From contig JH720320.1 of assembly GCA_000231825.2 (NCBI GenBank), positions 809,554 to 873,553 on the forward strand: a DNA stretch of 64,000 bases, given 5' to 3'. The DNA comes from Tetrahymena elliotti 4EA (lineage: Eukaryota; Ciliophora; Oligohymenophorea; Hymenostomatida; Tetrahymenidae). The notes beneath the pieces were generated by a model. That model was not told where the DNA came from. It saw nothing but the letters and a program-made list of their open reading frames with translations, and ran no database searches. Every line of letters starts with the position of its first letter. Positions within the stretch are counted from its first letter, which is position 1. Shown piece after piece: positions 48,885 to 61,861 of the stretch. Made by a program: the position numbers and the translations under genes.

Positions 48885-50822
48885 TTTTCAAAATTGTTTT
48901 AATTATGAATTGGATATGTTGCAGTATGAGTTAATTAGAATTTGTAATTTCAGATTTTGCTTGCTAATAAGATCTAAATTAGCCAATGAAAATGTATGTA
49001 TGCTATATATGTATGTTTATATATCTATGATTTGAATTGAATGTAACTAATAAAATTGTATGAATGCTCTATTCGTGCTAACCTATTAAGCTATTGAAGA
49101 GATTAGTATGAATATTTTGTAAGATTATTATAATTATTATTTATTAATTTATTTTTGAATAAGCAATCAATTAAGTAGGTACATACATTCACATAAATAT
49201 TTAATCACCTTAAATCAAATAATTAACAATGGTAACGAAATAATCATAATAATCAAATTATAAAAGAAGAAAAAGAATTGATATCATAAATTAAGCTTAA
49301 TTTGAATTGATTTAATAGGAAAATAGATATTTTTATTTTTTCATGATCTATCAACCTTTAATCAATCAATAATTAACAAACACCACATATACCTTTTATA
49401 TTTATTTCTTATCCAATTATTATTATTTTTAATATCCATCAAGTTTTCTTTTCCTTTCCTCAATCAATATAACTATTTTTTTATGGTTAATATCCATTCA
49501 CTTCTTATTAATTCTTCCCTTTATCATTATTTTCAATTTAATTTAGATTCTTAACAACCTTCATATATATTAATTAGCTCACTTCTATCTGTAATTTCCT
49601 TAACAGTCTATTTGGCCAGTTCATAAATATTTTTTATAATATTTATTACATCCATACATGTAAGAGTAATTTAAAACAATAATAAATAAGAGTCTAAAAC
49701 TAAATAATATTTATCATTATTAATTTTTAAAATAATTTAATCTATTACTAAAATTTAAAACTAAATAAGATTCTTAGTTTTTTAAATATTTCTAATAATT
49801 TTAAACAAATTAGTTGCTTATTTATTTCAGGCTATTTTTTTATTTATCTTTCTATTAGATTTACTCTTAAGCCAGAAAATAAAAATTGATGAAATAAATC
49901 AAACTATTTTGAAATTAAAAATTTGGTTGCTCTTTTTGATATGAAAAAATACCTTATTAATATCTTTTTAATAAATTATTTGGTTTTTTCAACATTCTTT
50001 CAAAAATATTATTTCTCATATTTAATTTTGCTTAAAAAATTCAAACTAATTCACATGATATCCTCAATTTATTTTTTAAAAGTTACAAAAAATAAAAACC
50101 TAGAAGAAAGTGGTAAATTTCAATTAATTTTCCTATTTAATGAAGGTTTTTTTAGTTGAAATTATTAAATATAAAATATTGCTTATCAAATAATTAAGAA
50201 AACAATAAATCATCCATTTAATTTTCTAACAAAAGTATTTAGATCAAGTAATACCACTGATAAATAATCTTTTATTTTATTATCAAGAATTCTATGGACT
50301 AACCAAAAAAAATTGTAAAGCTCTTTATTAGCCAATAAAACCAATAAATTCCTATTTTTTGTTATTGCTCTGATGTAAATTTACATAGTAAATAATAAAA
50401 AATAAAGAAGATGATCCTATTATTATTTTATTTTGAGAGAAAAGTTTTTTTAGCATTAACAAAAGTAAAAGATTTCTTTATTTGATCTTAAAAAATAAAA
50501 TTTTTTGATAGAGATCATAATAAACTAGCTAAAGGATGAAAACTAAATCACAAAAGAAACAATAGATGATTTTCAAATGAAATACTTATTTAATCAGTTT
50601 TTTAAAATAAAGGTAAAGTACAAACTAGTAAATAAATATAATTGTTAAAAATTAGTTATACACATAAATATTTTATAGACATACAAAGGTTTTTATATAA
50701 ATTTGATAAATTATCATAGATTCTTTTTAAATTTCTATTTAAAAGTAAAAAGTTAATAGATTGATTAATTAGTTAATAAATTAAGTTAAAATTTAAGTTC
50801 CTTTTATTTTTTAATTATTTTT
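48885..50822. other. Intergenic spacer
   Basis: 1.9 kb between two minus-strand genes, expected to hold the promoter of the giant surface-protein gene. Part of it (49380-49560) is C-enriched relative to flanks, but no coding frame with recognisable content was found. Confidence 0.5.
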
Positions 50823-53800
50823 TCAAAAATTGCTATTCATTTAATCAAGAAATTCTTATTCCTTACGTTTCAAGGCAAATAGCTTTTAATTATTTTTGTT
50901 GATCTACTCATTTAATTCTATTAGTCTTCCTCTATATTCATGCTTCTTTTTAGAATCTTCTGTTTTCTTTTTTTAAAAATATTTTATAAATTATTTATTT
51001 AATTTAAAAAACAATCATAAAAATTTTGTAAAAATAAAAATATTTACTCCTGATTCATTGAGGATATTCTAAAATTAACTACTTAGTGAAATAGACTCTT
51101 TTTCTGACTCTATTATTTATTTAAGAATAAATTCATATTTATCATTAGTTTCCTACCCTTATGTAGTTGTTGTGTTTGTATTTTAGTTTTATACTGTATT
51201 TATACTTTGACTTTGAGTGTAAGAAATATTATTGTTGCTCAAATTGAGTTGTTGGCTTTAATCAATTTGACTGTAATTTTATAATTGACTAATATTAAGT
51301 CTACTATTGTTATTTATAATAGTAGAGTTGTTATGTATTTAATTATTTTAATTTTAATTAGAAGATGATGGTCCCATAATATATTAGTTATAGAAAAAGG
51401 AATCATTATTCATTTAAGATGTTGGTGCTCCTCTTTCAACACTTTCTAACTCACTTTAGGCTATTACTGATTACCCTACTTGTTAATTAGGTTATTGGGC
51501 TTAGTTATAATCATAGTCTATTGTATTTACACCACTTTATTATACTATTTCTCTACTTGATTTTTCTCTAATTAGCTCATTCTAAAAAAGTGGAGTATCA
51601 AAATTTTCCTAATTAAAAACTCCTAGTCTTGCTGTACCTTCTAAAGGTTGCTATTATTATTGTTACTCTAATAAGTATTATTATTATTATTACTATGGTA
51701 TAATATAGCTATTTGGCTTGAATTATGAGGTTGATGGTAATGTTTTAGAATGGCCTCTAGATATTGGTGAAACATTATTTGGGGAACGGGATTAAGGGGG
51801 AGGAGATTAAGATGAACTTCTCATAGTGTTGTTATTATTATTGCTTTAACTAATTTGACTAGTAAAATGGGTTGATGTTTGCTGCATTTTCTGTTTATTA
51901 ATTGGGGATTTAGAATTGTTTTGGGAATAAATACTATTATTAGCTTAATCATATATCTAAATAGATCTATTAGTTTATTCATTTGTATTGTTTCTTTTAG
52001 AGCTGACTTATTATATTTCATTATTATTAATCCTTTGACTGTTAGCAGCTATAGTTGTATTCGAAAAAGATTGAATAAGCTGGCTATTTTTGTTGTTTAG
52101 TTTTGAAGGAGTAGGAGACCTTGAAGCAGAAGAATTACGACGACTCTTTTTAGTAACTTATTTGCTAACTGGTTTGTTTTAAGATCTAGATTGACTTGAA
52201 GACATTAAAATATCTTCTTCATTTTAGTCATTTAAGTTTCTTCTTGATGAAGAACTGGAAATAGTGGAAGCTTTTTACTATTTAAGAGTGTGGATTTAAT
52301 CAATAAGTTTTCTTTATTTGGAAATCAGTTTAACTCTTGTTTCTTCCCACTCATTTTATTTTTGCTACAAAGTTATTTGCAACTATTCGATTTCAGTATT
52401 TTTAACATCTATTAAGTGTTTTTATTCATCATTTTCTTCTTGTAATAAACTAATTCTTTTTTCAAGATCTGATATTTTTCTTGAGTAGTTAGTCTCTAAT
52501 AGATTTAATTCATTTTAAAACTCTCTCAGCTATTCGTTGTAATGCTCTTTCATTTTTTGTAAATCTCTTTATCTACTTTCGCTTTTAATTTGATGTTCTT
52601 CTTTTTACATCTTTTCAGATTAATATTTGCGATTTATCTCTTCTTTTTCATCCTAAAGCATTCTATGATCAGCTTAAAGCTTGTGTAAATTCATCTTCAT
52701 TTCTTAATTTTCTTATTTTAAAGATAGAAGGTCTTCTTCCAAATTTTATCTGGTTGACTTCTCACTCAGTAATTCTTCCTTTGTTTTGGACTGCTTGTTT
52801 CTGCATTCATTTAATTGTGTATTTAATAGAGACAAATCAGCTTCCATCCTTTCAAATATTTCTGTTTTTTCAGCATCTCCAGCTTCAAAGGCTATCTGCA
52901 TTTCTTTTTTCTACTTTTAACTCTCTTCAAGTTATCTTCTACTATCTCTCAGCTCCTCTTCTCTTTCATTAATAATTGTTTACATATTAAAAATATTATC
53001 TTAGTGCTACTCTCTTTCATTTCTCATTTCTTTTTCTTTAGATTCAAGTTAAATTTGCAATTCTTTTATTTTAGATTGAAGAGCCTTCATGGCATTTGCA
53101 AATGCTTTACTTTCCCTTTAAGTCGTGCTTATACTCGTGCCATATCCTAAGGTAACTGAACCTTCAGTAACTTATCTTTTGGAAGTCATTTGTGATCCAT
53201 ATGTCATCTGCTGATTCGATTCAAAAATTAAATTCTATCTCTAATTCTACCCTCCAAAAACACTTCCTTAATTTGATGGATTCCCTAATGCATAGCTATT
53301 TAAGTTGCTACTTATACTTTTATTCTCTTGATTAGGATGAGGTAGAATTCCTCTCATGATTGATTAAGCAGAAGGAAATATATCATCAATTTTATGATTA
53401 GTATCTACATAAATCCTATTATTTGAATTATCATTTGCATCTATGCTCCTTTAGTTAAAACTCATTTAATGGGTTTGTACTGACTATTATTAAGATCCTA
53501 ATTTAAATGATTTTTAACTAAAAATTTGCTATGGTTCCTATTCTTTTCCTGCCATGTTTTAAAATGTATCATGAAAATATTAATTATTTTCATCTAACTC
53601 AAATTCATTTTGTTGATTAATTTGCAAACTCTCTTTTTCAACCTATGCTTAATTGATGTTTATCTAATTCTAACTATTCTTGCGATTAAATTGAGAGTTA
53701 TTTCCAATAGTTTATTATTTGATTGGCAAAGGAGGACCTCCCTAAAACCCATTTGAAGAAGAAGTCCCTGTTTATTAAGAATAAATTTAAAATGCTGAAT

Positions 53801-54050
53801 TGGAGTGAGCTAGAGATCTATTCTCTAATGAAGGAATATCTGTTGCATTATAAGGAGAGCTACTACTATTTATATATGGACTTTAACTTGAACGCTAATT
53901 TTGTTTTTATGTATTTAGCCCAGCTTAAGATCCAGTTTAATGCAATTGCTATGTTTACTACTATGATGATGGATTAGTATTTACTTTTTTCATAAAATCA
54001 TCAAATAAACAATCTAACTTTTTAGCGCTATCTCGGTAAGTTGAGGACAT
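50823..54050 (-). CDS. Coiled-coil, Q/N/S-rich protein of unknown function
   Basis: Exon 1 54050-51048 and exon 2 50966-50823, joined by an 81-bp intron (frame 0), give 1,048 residues. The ATG is the first after an in-frame upstream TGA. The N-terminal ~300 residues are S/N/Q-rich and probably disordered. A long continuous heptad-like coiled coil spans ~312-592 (ESKEKEMRNEREQHQ, INEREEELRDSRRQ, KRISLLQEENDEQ). The Q/N/S-rich region ~600-1000 includes PQQQQQQ near 51690 and a basic SRSP-like patch (RRNSSASRSPTPSK). A second short coiled coil sits at the very C-terminus (KKKHEYRGRLIELNEQ). No enzymatic motif is present. The architecture suits a cytoskeletal or basal-body scaffold, but that is inference. 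It is divergently arranged with the ankyrin gene. Confidence 0.85.
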
Positions 54051-54545
54051 AACTATTTTATTTAATTCAAATTCAAAGGCAAAATTTCTCTTTGTATCTA
54101 TTACAAATTAAGCGGATTAATCAGATCAATAAATCTTTTGCTAATTCAAATGGAATAATTCAAAATTTGTTTTTTTTAGAAAAATTAAAAATTATAAATA
54201 ACTCTTTACCAACAAAAAATATTCCTACAAGGAATCCTAATGAAAAGGAAGGAAAACATAGGAATAATTATTTCAAACCAATAAAAAATTAAAATCATTA
54301 ATATCTTATTAGTTTAAAGTAAGATTGACAATTTTTATTTGATAAAAAAATATTAAATATATCTTAAAAACATTAATAAAAAAATACTAAAAACTTGCAT
54401 CTCTCTTTATCTAATGATATTAAACTCATTCAAAAAATTCATCTCAGATAAATTTACTGATCAAAAGGTATTTTATATTCACTTATTCATCATCTTAAAT
54501 AATTAACGATAATTCTAAAAATAGAAACTCACATACAAGCAAATC
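54051..54545. other. Divergent intergenic region (bidirectional promoter)
   Basis: Only 495 bp separate the start codons of the coiled-coil gene (-) and the ankyrin gene (+), so both promoters must lie here or overlap. No specific element was recognised. Confidence 0.5.
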
Positions 54546-55416
54546 ATGCAAAAGATATAGCAGGGTTAATTTGAATCTATGCTAGAAATTTGGAATAGCA
54601 GTTAAATTGAAGTCAACTATCCAGATGAAGTACCTTTTTATTTCACTTATTTTTTTTTCATCCTTCAAATAATTAAATTAAATAAATATTTCGATTTACA
54701 TTTTAAATTAAAATTTAATTTTTCTAAAATAAAAGAGAGGTTTAACCTTTTTAATGCATGCAGTTTGCTCTTCAATTTATCATTTAGAAGAAGGAAAGAA
54801 GATCATAAAATTTTTACTTAAAAATGGTGCCGATGTTAATTAAACTGATAAAGGAGGAAGATCCTCATTTTTAATGGCTTGTCATTGGGACTTGTAAGAA
54901 ATAGTAGAAATTTTTCTAGATTATAAGCCAAACCTCAATTTAGATACTTAAAACTAAGTAAATTGTCATTCAATGAAAACTTGATGTCAAATTTTAATTT
55001 TATAAAAAGTTTCTTATCTTAAATCCTACTTATACAGTCCTACTTAAAGGAAATTATAAAATGGCTAAATTCTTGCTAGATAATGGTGCTGATTATGATA
55101 AAATATTTGAATTGCATAACTTTAATGATCGCATTAGATTAAATGGTGAGATGCTCTAATTCTTATATTAGTATAAGATATAAAAATAAAGTAACATATA
55201 TTATTCTTTAAATTGAGTAAATAATTTTTAAATATAAAATTAGAATTAATAGAAAAATAAAATTTACTTTTCATAAGAAAAGCCTTAATTGAAAAAACAA
55301 TTTAAGAAACCGAAAGTGAAGACAAAAAAGTACAATAAAATAATGAAGAAAAAAATGATTTTATGATTTCAAAATTAAATTAAAATGAACTTAGAGAAGT
55401 ACTTAAATATATTTGA
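54546..55416 (+). CDS. Small ankyrin-repeat protein
   Basis: Exons 54546-54629, 54736-54957, 55010-55190, 55253-55416 with matching phases give 216 residues. Ankyrin signatures: RGLTFLMHAVCSS with IIKFLLKNGADVNQTDKGGR, then SSFLMACHWDLQEIVEIFLDYKPNLNLD, then GNYKMAKFLLDNGADYDK. That is about three repeats covering residues 28-135. The C-terminal ~70 residues are charged and helical (ETESEDKKVQQNNEEKND). The intron between exons 2 and 3 is the least certain; the chosen acceptor at 55008-55009 gives a slightly irregular repeat. Ankyrin repeats mediate protein-protein contacts; the partner is unknown. The gene is compact and unaccompanied by any catalytic domain. Confidence 0.82.
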
Positions 55417-56084
55417 GTTGGTTTTTCTTATTATAATAAATATCTTAAGAAATTCAATTTACTTTACTTTTAAGCAACCTTACTAAAATGATTTTCAAAT
55501 ACTAACTAAATAAATCAAAAAACAATAATATTATTAACATCCATTAAAAACTAAGTATTCTTCTTATTTTTATGTTTATTTATGAAGATTTAAAACAAAT
55601 TTAATAAAAATTAACATGAAACCTTTTGAAAGAATATTTAGAATAATATGCATTATGAACGATAATAGATAGATACCTTGATACATCATATTAAGATGGA
55701 ATAAATAAAAAAAATTATAAAACAAAGAAAGAAAATAATTAAAGTTTATCTACAATCATGCATGCAAATTGATGAAAATCCTTTAACAAAAAAATAGTTT
55801 TTAATTTCAAAACTTTGAGTTGATATGCGTTTGAAGTTTTTCAATTCAATATATACCTTATGAATAAATATTTGGTATTAGTTCAAACCAAGACAACCTT
55901 AGTTTTTAAAGAAACAATAGAAAAATACATTAGAATAAAGGATCTCCCAATAAATTCTAATTACTTTTTAATACTTGAGAATCATAAAAAATTGATTAAA
56001 GTAAAAAATTAAAAGCAAATATTTTTTGAAAAGTATAATTAAAAAAATATATTTAAGATAAGTTAGATAATCTCACTAAAAATT
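55417..56084. other. Intergenic spacer
   Basis: A 670-bp AT-rich spacer between two co-directional plus-strand genes, likely holding the promoter of the TMBIM gene. Nothing else was seen. Confidence 0.5.
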
Positions 56085-57165
56085 ATGGACATCGAAATAA
56101 ATAGACATCAGCAAGATGCTGCTTACCTTTATTAAGGCTAGCAAAGCTCTACATCTGAAGAATATTCTTCTAAATCTCTCATTAATAATCCTAACTTTAG
56201 AATTTAATTCATCAGAAAAGTTTACTGCATTTTATTGTCATAGCTTTTGTGTACTTCTATAGTATGTTATGCAGGAATGTACAATTCTTCTTTTGGTTTG
56301 TATTTGATATCATCCCCTGCTACTCTTGCCATTTCTATTATGGTTTCAATAGCAATATTAATATCTATGTTTTGCAACAAAGTAACATTTTTAACAATAT
56401 GAGACTATATAAAAATCATATTTATCAGATGATCTCATCTTCTTTAAAAATATTATTTCGATTTTAAATTGTAAATCTTTAAATTGAATAGAATTTGAGC
56501 AGAACTGTGCCTACTAATTATATCCTCCTTGGCCTATTTACTGTCTGTGAAAGCTATATGGTTAGGTATTGATTATTTTTAATTTAGAAAAATTCATACT
56601 TAATATTTTATTATTTTAAAAAAAGCTTCTTTTGTGCTTTCGTCAGCTGGTCTAAAACTGGAGAACCAGACTATGAAGGAAGAAATTTGTAAATATTTAT
56701 TAATAGTATTTTAAAAGTTAAATTATATTTATCTATTTTAAAGAGTTTTGTTGGCTGCTCTTTTTACAATTGGTATCACTATTGCACTCACTGTGTATGC
56801 CTTTACCACTAAATAAGATTTCTCTTTCTTAGGAGGGTTTTTATTTGTCATTATATCTTCCTTGCTATTGTCTTCTTTCCTTCTCTTATTTTGCAGCAAC
56901 TATGTATTCGAAATTACAGCTTGTTGTCTCTCAGCTGTTATATATGGAATCTATATCATTTATGACACCTAAATTGTTGTCGTAATAAAATTGTTATTTT
57001 TAAATTAATAATATTTTTAACTCACTCTACTTTCATATTATTTAGGGTGGTAAATATTTTGAGCTTTCTATTGATGATTATATCCTTGGAGCATTAATGC
57101 TTTATATTGATATAATAAGACTCTTTTTAAGAATTTTAGAAATCATAATCAGATCTAAAAAATGA
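56085..57165 (+). CDS. TMBIM / Lifeguard (Bax-inhibitor-1 superfamily) membrane protein
   Basis: Five exons: 56085-56381, 56492-56565, 56626-56688, 56744-56981, 57046-57165; 263 residues, all GT-AG and in phase. The cytosolic N-terminus (~45 residues, Q/S-rich) precedes seven hydrophobic spans. Family hallmarks: FRIQFIRKVYCILLSQLLCT; RTVPTNYILLGLFTVCESYMV; LLAALFTIGITIALTVYAFTTKQDF; LGGFLFVII; IYGIYIIYDTQIVVGGK; and FELSIDDYILGALMLYIDII. The paired acidic residues IIYDTQ and SIDDYI correspond to the Asp pair proposed as the pH/Ca2+ gate in the superfamily. Known members sit in ER, Golgi or plasma membrane and modulate calcium leak and cell death. The length matches Lifeguard-type members rather than plain BI-1, whose C-terminus differs. 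Confidence 0.93.
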
Positions 57166-57924
57166 TTAATTAATCAATAAGTAAGAAATAATCAATAATC
57201 AATAAGCATAATAAAAATTTATGTGTTATTTATTAATTAATTACATTATTATTAAATTTTTTTATTTACTTCCAAAGTGTTTAATTTTTTATTTGCAAAT
57301 TTAATTATTGTAAATCAGTTTTCATTTATCAATTCTTCAAAAAAAATTCCAAATAAAATGATTTAATATTTCATTTTATTTGGAATTTTTAAACTAAATT
57401 TTAATTCAATCATACTATATAAAATATTCATTGAAAATTTAAGAACAGTACACAAAACCTTAATATTAGGCTCTTTTAATCTCCATTTATAATTTGCTAA
57501 ATTGAGTATTTATCACACTAAAATTAAGAAAAAATAAATAATAATTTTTCAAATTTTCATCTTGAAATCCAAACTAATCATATATATTCTACAAGATTAA
57601 GATTCTCTAACATATAATTTATTTTTATTTCAGCATAACTAAACATAACATATTAAACTCCTTATACAAGTAAAATTTAGGCTCTAAGTTTTTAAGAAAA
57701 ATGAGGAAGAAAATTCCAAATATTTTAGATTTATTGTAGAAAAAAATAAAAAATAAAAGTCAGTTACTCGATTCAAGATAAAAATTAAAAAAATTGATTT
57801 GAAATTATTTTTTAATTTTGAGGAATATATTTGAAGTTTTTTTGAAGAAATAACAAAGAATTATTATTGAGATAGATATTTTAATTAATAATATATTATT
57901 TAGATATTAATACAGAATTTAGAC
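57166..57924. other. Intergenic, convergent 3' regions
   Basis: 760 bp of AT-rich DNA between converging genes. Around 57339-57390 a segment and its reverse complement (attccaaataaaatga... and ...tcattttatttggaat) form a hairpin-capable inverted repeat. Confidence 0.55.
57339..57390. repeat. Inverted repeat / potential hairpin
   Basis: A 15-16 bp arm attccaaataaaatga (about 57347-57362) is followed after ~10 bp by its reverse complement (tcattttatttggaat, about 57372-57387). It lies between two converging genes, so it could act in 3'-end formation of either transcript. Confidence 0.7.
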
Positions 57925-59991
57925 TCAACTTTTATTTGCTTTTAGCAAGGTTTAATATTAATTATAAATATTTTAATCATTTTAATCAGGAGAAAAGCAT
58001 TTTTTTCTCCCACAAAATTAGTAGTTTAGCTTCTTTTACTGAGCTCTTTCGGAAAGGTAACGAGGCACGCTAAGTAATTTTAATTTTTAGGGACTTAACT
58101 AATTCTAATTCTAAGAGTTTCTATTAATATTTACTTTTCTGTTATTTTGATTTTAGTTGTTCTGCATTTATTACAAATCTTTTTATTAACTTTTAGAGAA
58201 TCCTAAGCTATTTGCTCTTATTTAATCTTCATTTATATTATTTTTCTAAAAAATATTATTTAACTAAAGATCATTCTGAGTATTTAATTATCTTCTGCTT
58301 GTTAACTAATCTGCCTTAATTTATAAATCTCTTTCATTTTAACTGTTATCTCTTTCTTCTTCAAGCATTGGGCTAGGTCTTTTCTTTAAACTTGACCTTT
58401 TTTCTGATTTTTTAAATTATTTATCAATGACCTCAGAGTTCTATTAACTAAAGGAGCTATCCAAAGTTTCATCAGATTAATTATCATTTTTCAATTGTTT
58501 AGATTATCTAACAAATTATTTATCATCTTCAAATTATATGGATTTCTTCATAGTATTATTAGAATTACCTAATTATTGTGATTAATTCAATTATTAATTT
58601 GCAAAATATTTCTTTTCAAACTCATAGAAATTTTATATTGCTTCACTATACCTATAATCTCCAATTTACTTTTAAATTTTGTAAATAAACCTGTTTAATT
58701 CTTTTTGCTGCTGCTGATTAATATTAATGCTTTAATCTTTCATAATTTTATCTTTGCTCTCTCCTATTTGGGAATATGAATCTCTTCTTCTATAGCTGTT
58801 CTCTTTTATATCTTTATAGATATCTGACATTATTTCTTCTTTAGTTTTTGTTTACTTTGTAAGAGTCTACCTTTTACTTATCTTTTACTAAAGAATATTT
58901 AAACTTTTATCATTTTCACTGCTTACTGAATAGCTGATGCTATCTGAATCATTTTAGTTAATTCTTAGCTACTGATTGTTTTCTTATATAAGATAATTGT
59001 TTTTTTGGGTGTTAAAAACATTTTTTTATTCAGACTATTTTGAGTCTTAGCTATTTATTGGCTTCCTATTATATTTTTAGTAGCTTTATATGTCTGAATC
59101 TCTATCTACAGATGGTCTACGTTGCATTTATTAATTTAAAATGGGCTTTTAATTTTGGCTTGATACCTGATTTTTATAGATATTCTTGCTCGATTCAGAA
59201 TTAAATTAATCTTATTTATAAGTTCGTCTTGGAGTTATTTATGCTCTTTCAATAATTTAAGTATGTTCAGTTGTTAATTTAGGCATTTCTAAGGTTTGCA
59301 TAGTATTTTAATCTTGCCCTTCACTAATTCCATTTTTTTTTAACAATTAAATATTATCTCTTGGTGTAGCATTTTGAGGTAGGTTATTTAATAGATTTCT
59401 TAAAGAACTCTAATCCTTATTTTATTGCATATAATTAGTAGGAAAAGATATTCTTTAATATCTCATTTTATATATTTCATTTTAAAGATTTTAGTCTCTC
59501 TCTAGATTATTCAATATGCCATTGTCTTAATTTTAATCTTTGCTTGAAACTTAACTTTTAACTGAGCTACTCCTCTCTGTATTTTCTAACTTTTGAGATG
59601 ATTTTTTAATCTATTTATGATGATATGGTTGCAGTCTTGAATTATTTAAGTTTAAAAAATAATCAGCTGCTACTTAACTAGTGAATTATGGATAATCTTT
59701 CATTATATCTTTCAATTATTCCTTATGTTAGCTATGGTTGCTATTATAATCTTTTTTTGTAGAATTTCTTGCACTTTGAGGAGTTCTGAAGTCTTCTTCT
59801 TATAATTATTCATTGCTTGATCCATCTTAATCTTATTTAATATCATTAAAGCAAGGAGTTTAATTTAAACTCATTCTTCTTTGATGATACCTATTAGAAT
59901 TTTTTGATAAGCTTGATTGACTATTTACAGAAGTAAACTAGCTGTCTTACTTTTCCATAATTTTTTTTCCATACCAAGTAAAATCAATCAT
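57925..59991 (-). CDS. Q/N-rich protein of unknown function
   Basis: A single frame of 688 residues (ATG 59991, TGA 57927-57925), no introns. It starts MIDFTWYGKKIMEKQD and is then Q/N/S/K-rich almost throughout, with short ordered-looking helical pieces. One is KQLKDIMKDYPQFTSQVAADY near 110-130. Another is QQKELNRFIYKIQKQIGDYRYSEAIQ near 430-460. Several basic patches are present (KKRPSP-like, KSIQFEDDKQFVRQ). A short C-terminal segment (LLSVPRYLSERAQ) has a markedly higher GC content than its surroundings. No TM, signal or catalytic motif was found. Probably disordered or scaffold-like; the family is not recognised. Confidence 0.82.
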
Positions 59992-61843
59992 TTTAAGGGA
60001 TTTACAAAAGTATGTTTTTATATTCTAATGAATGCAATTCTGTTATGATTTTAAGAGAATACTTTATATCAAATTAAAAAATTTTTTTTAAACAAATATT
60101 AATAACCATTGGAAGATTATCATTCATTAAATCTTCCGAAATTATATTTTTTTGTTATAATTAACCATAAATATCTTTTGAATAAATAAAAATCATCTAT
60201 TAAAATGAGCAAATATTTAAATTTATTTAGTTTGTCATCAAGTTTTAAAATAAATAAAACTTCATTTTCAACCAATAAACCAAACATACATTTATCAATT
60301 TTAAAAAACAAAAAAATCTTAAATATTAGAAAAAAATTTTATGATAAAAAAAAAATTTTTTTAATTTAAATTAAATATTTATCAAAAGTGTTCATCTATT
60401 ATTTTTGGAGTAATAATTTTTTTTGAATTTAACAAATTTTTATAACATCTCTTAATTCATTTATTGAAAAGAAGCATTTGCCAAAAATAGCTGGTAAATT
60501 TGAGGTTTGCAGTGTAATTTAGATAGATAGGTTCTAGCAACAGCTATAAACACTCCTCCTGCAAATGCTTTGGAATAGGAAACTCTGTAAGATATTTTCC
60601 GAAAGTAATAATAATGAAAGGGTACTTTTCTTATGTCAATAACTATAGAAAATGTCACAAATATGATGATGATTTTTATTAAAACAAATTTTTAAAGAAT
60701 TTTTATAATTCCCTTAGAATCAAAAATTATGATTTTTTATTTTAAACTATTTTATTTTATTTAATAAAATTTCACTTTTTTCAATAATTAAAATCAGAAT
60801 TCTTCTCATATTCTTTATAATGATAAAAATTACTGAAATAATTGGCTTTAATTTAATTAATTTGATATTTTTTGAAATAGATTTAAAAATTTATTAAACC
60901 CAATCCTTTATCTCATAGTTTTTCTCTTGATAGTTGTTGTCGAATAAATTCTTATTTTTTTAGATTAATTTTGATAAAAAATTTTGTAACCAATGATTTA
61001 GCTTAATTTATTTAAATTTTTATTTTAATATTTAAAAATTAAATTTTACAAAATTTTATTCATCTTTTTGCTAAAGATTGATACTATGATTTTTCTGTAT
61101 GTAGCAAACTATACTATCTTTTTATTTATGAATTTAAGTTTATCAGGATATTCATAAGAGTATTTAATCTTTAAGTTTTAAATGTAATTTTAAACATAAT
61201 GTTTTAATATTTTTTTAAATCTTACAACATTGAATTAATTTTTATCTTCGAAGTTTAAATTTAGTTAAAGAAATTTGTTTTATTTTTAAACTTAATATAT
61301 TATTTTATTCTTAAATACCTAAATTTAATTTATTTTAATTATTTTACTTTAACTTGAAAAAACCTTTGTCTATTACTTATCTTTACTTTTTTAAGGGCTA
61401 TTATTATTAAAAACCTAAAGAATGAATTTTTAAATAAGATTGATTAGTTTTTAAACTAGGTTATAAAAGAAAAATTTGAGTAAATATTGTTTAAAATAAA
61501 TTAAAAATTAATTTAAAAATGAAAAATTTTATCTAGAAAATAATAATTCTTAATATATATAATATCAAAATAATACGAATTAATTAAATTTAACCTTTAA
61601 AAAATGTACATGCAAATTAAAATTTAACTAGTATTTAATGATGGATTATCATATAATTTGAGAGTGATATTCAAGTAAATTTCTTAATAATTGCTACTAA
61701 TAATTCTCATTTTTACAATTCTAATGTTAATAAAACAAATTATCTTAATCATCAAAATTTTTGGTTATTCTATTTATATCATAAATTATTTGTTTGGTAA
61801 TTAAATCAAATTTCATAACAAAAATACTATTAATTTATTAAAA
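59992..61843. other. Divergent intergenic region
   Basis: 1.85 kb between divergent genes, holding both promoters. A GC-richer island at about 60470-60660 stands out and is listed separately. Confidence 0.5.
60392..60658 (-). pseudogene. Isolated 88-codon ORF, possible gene fragment
   Basis: ATG at 60658 and TGA at 60394-60392 bound an 88-residue frame. Its first two thirds use balanced codons and are clearly GC-richer than the AT-rich flanks. It reads SYSKAFAGGVFIAVA, which resembles the TM start of ZIP-family zinc transporters (FAGGVFLA-type) but lacks the following HLLPE metal-binding motif. It may be a decayed exon, a small gene or chance. The opposite strand is also open over much of this stretch, so strand is uncertain. 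Confidence 0.3.
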
Positions 61844-61861
61844 ATGATGATGATGATGATG
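61844..61861 (+). repeat. (ATG)6 microsatellite at the TLDc start codon
   Basis: Six perfect ATG triplets form the presumed start of the TLDc gene, so any repeat-length change in whole units keeps the frame. Confidence 0.85.

Noticed and set aside
49923..50159. Plus-strand 78-codon hydrophobic ORF
   Set aside because: Very AT-rich, Phe/Leu/Lys-biased, no recognisable motif and no supporting exons nearby.
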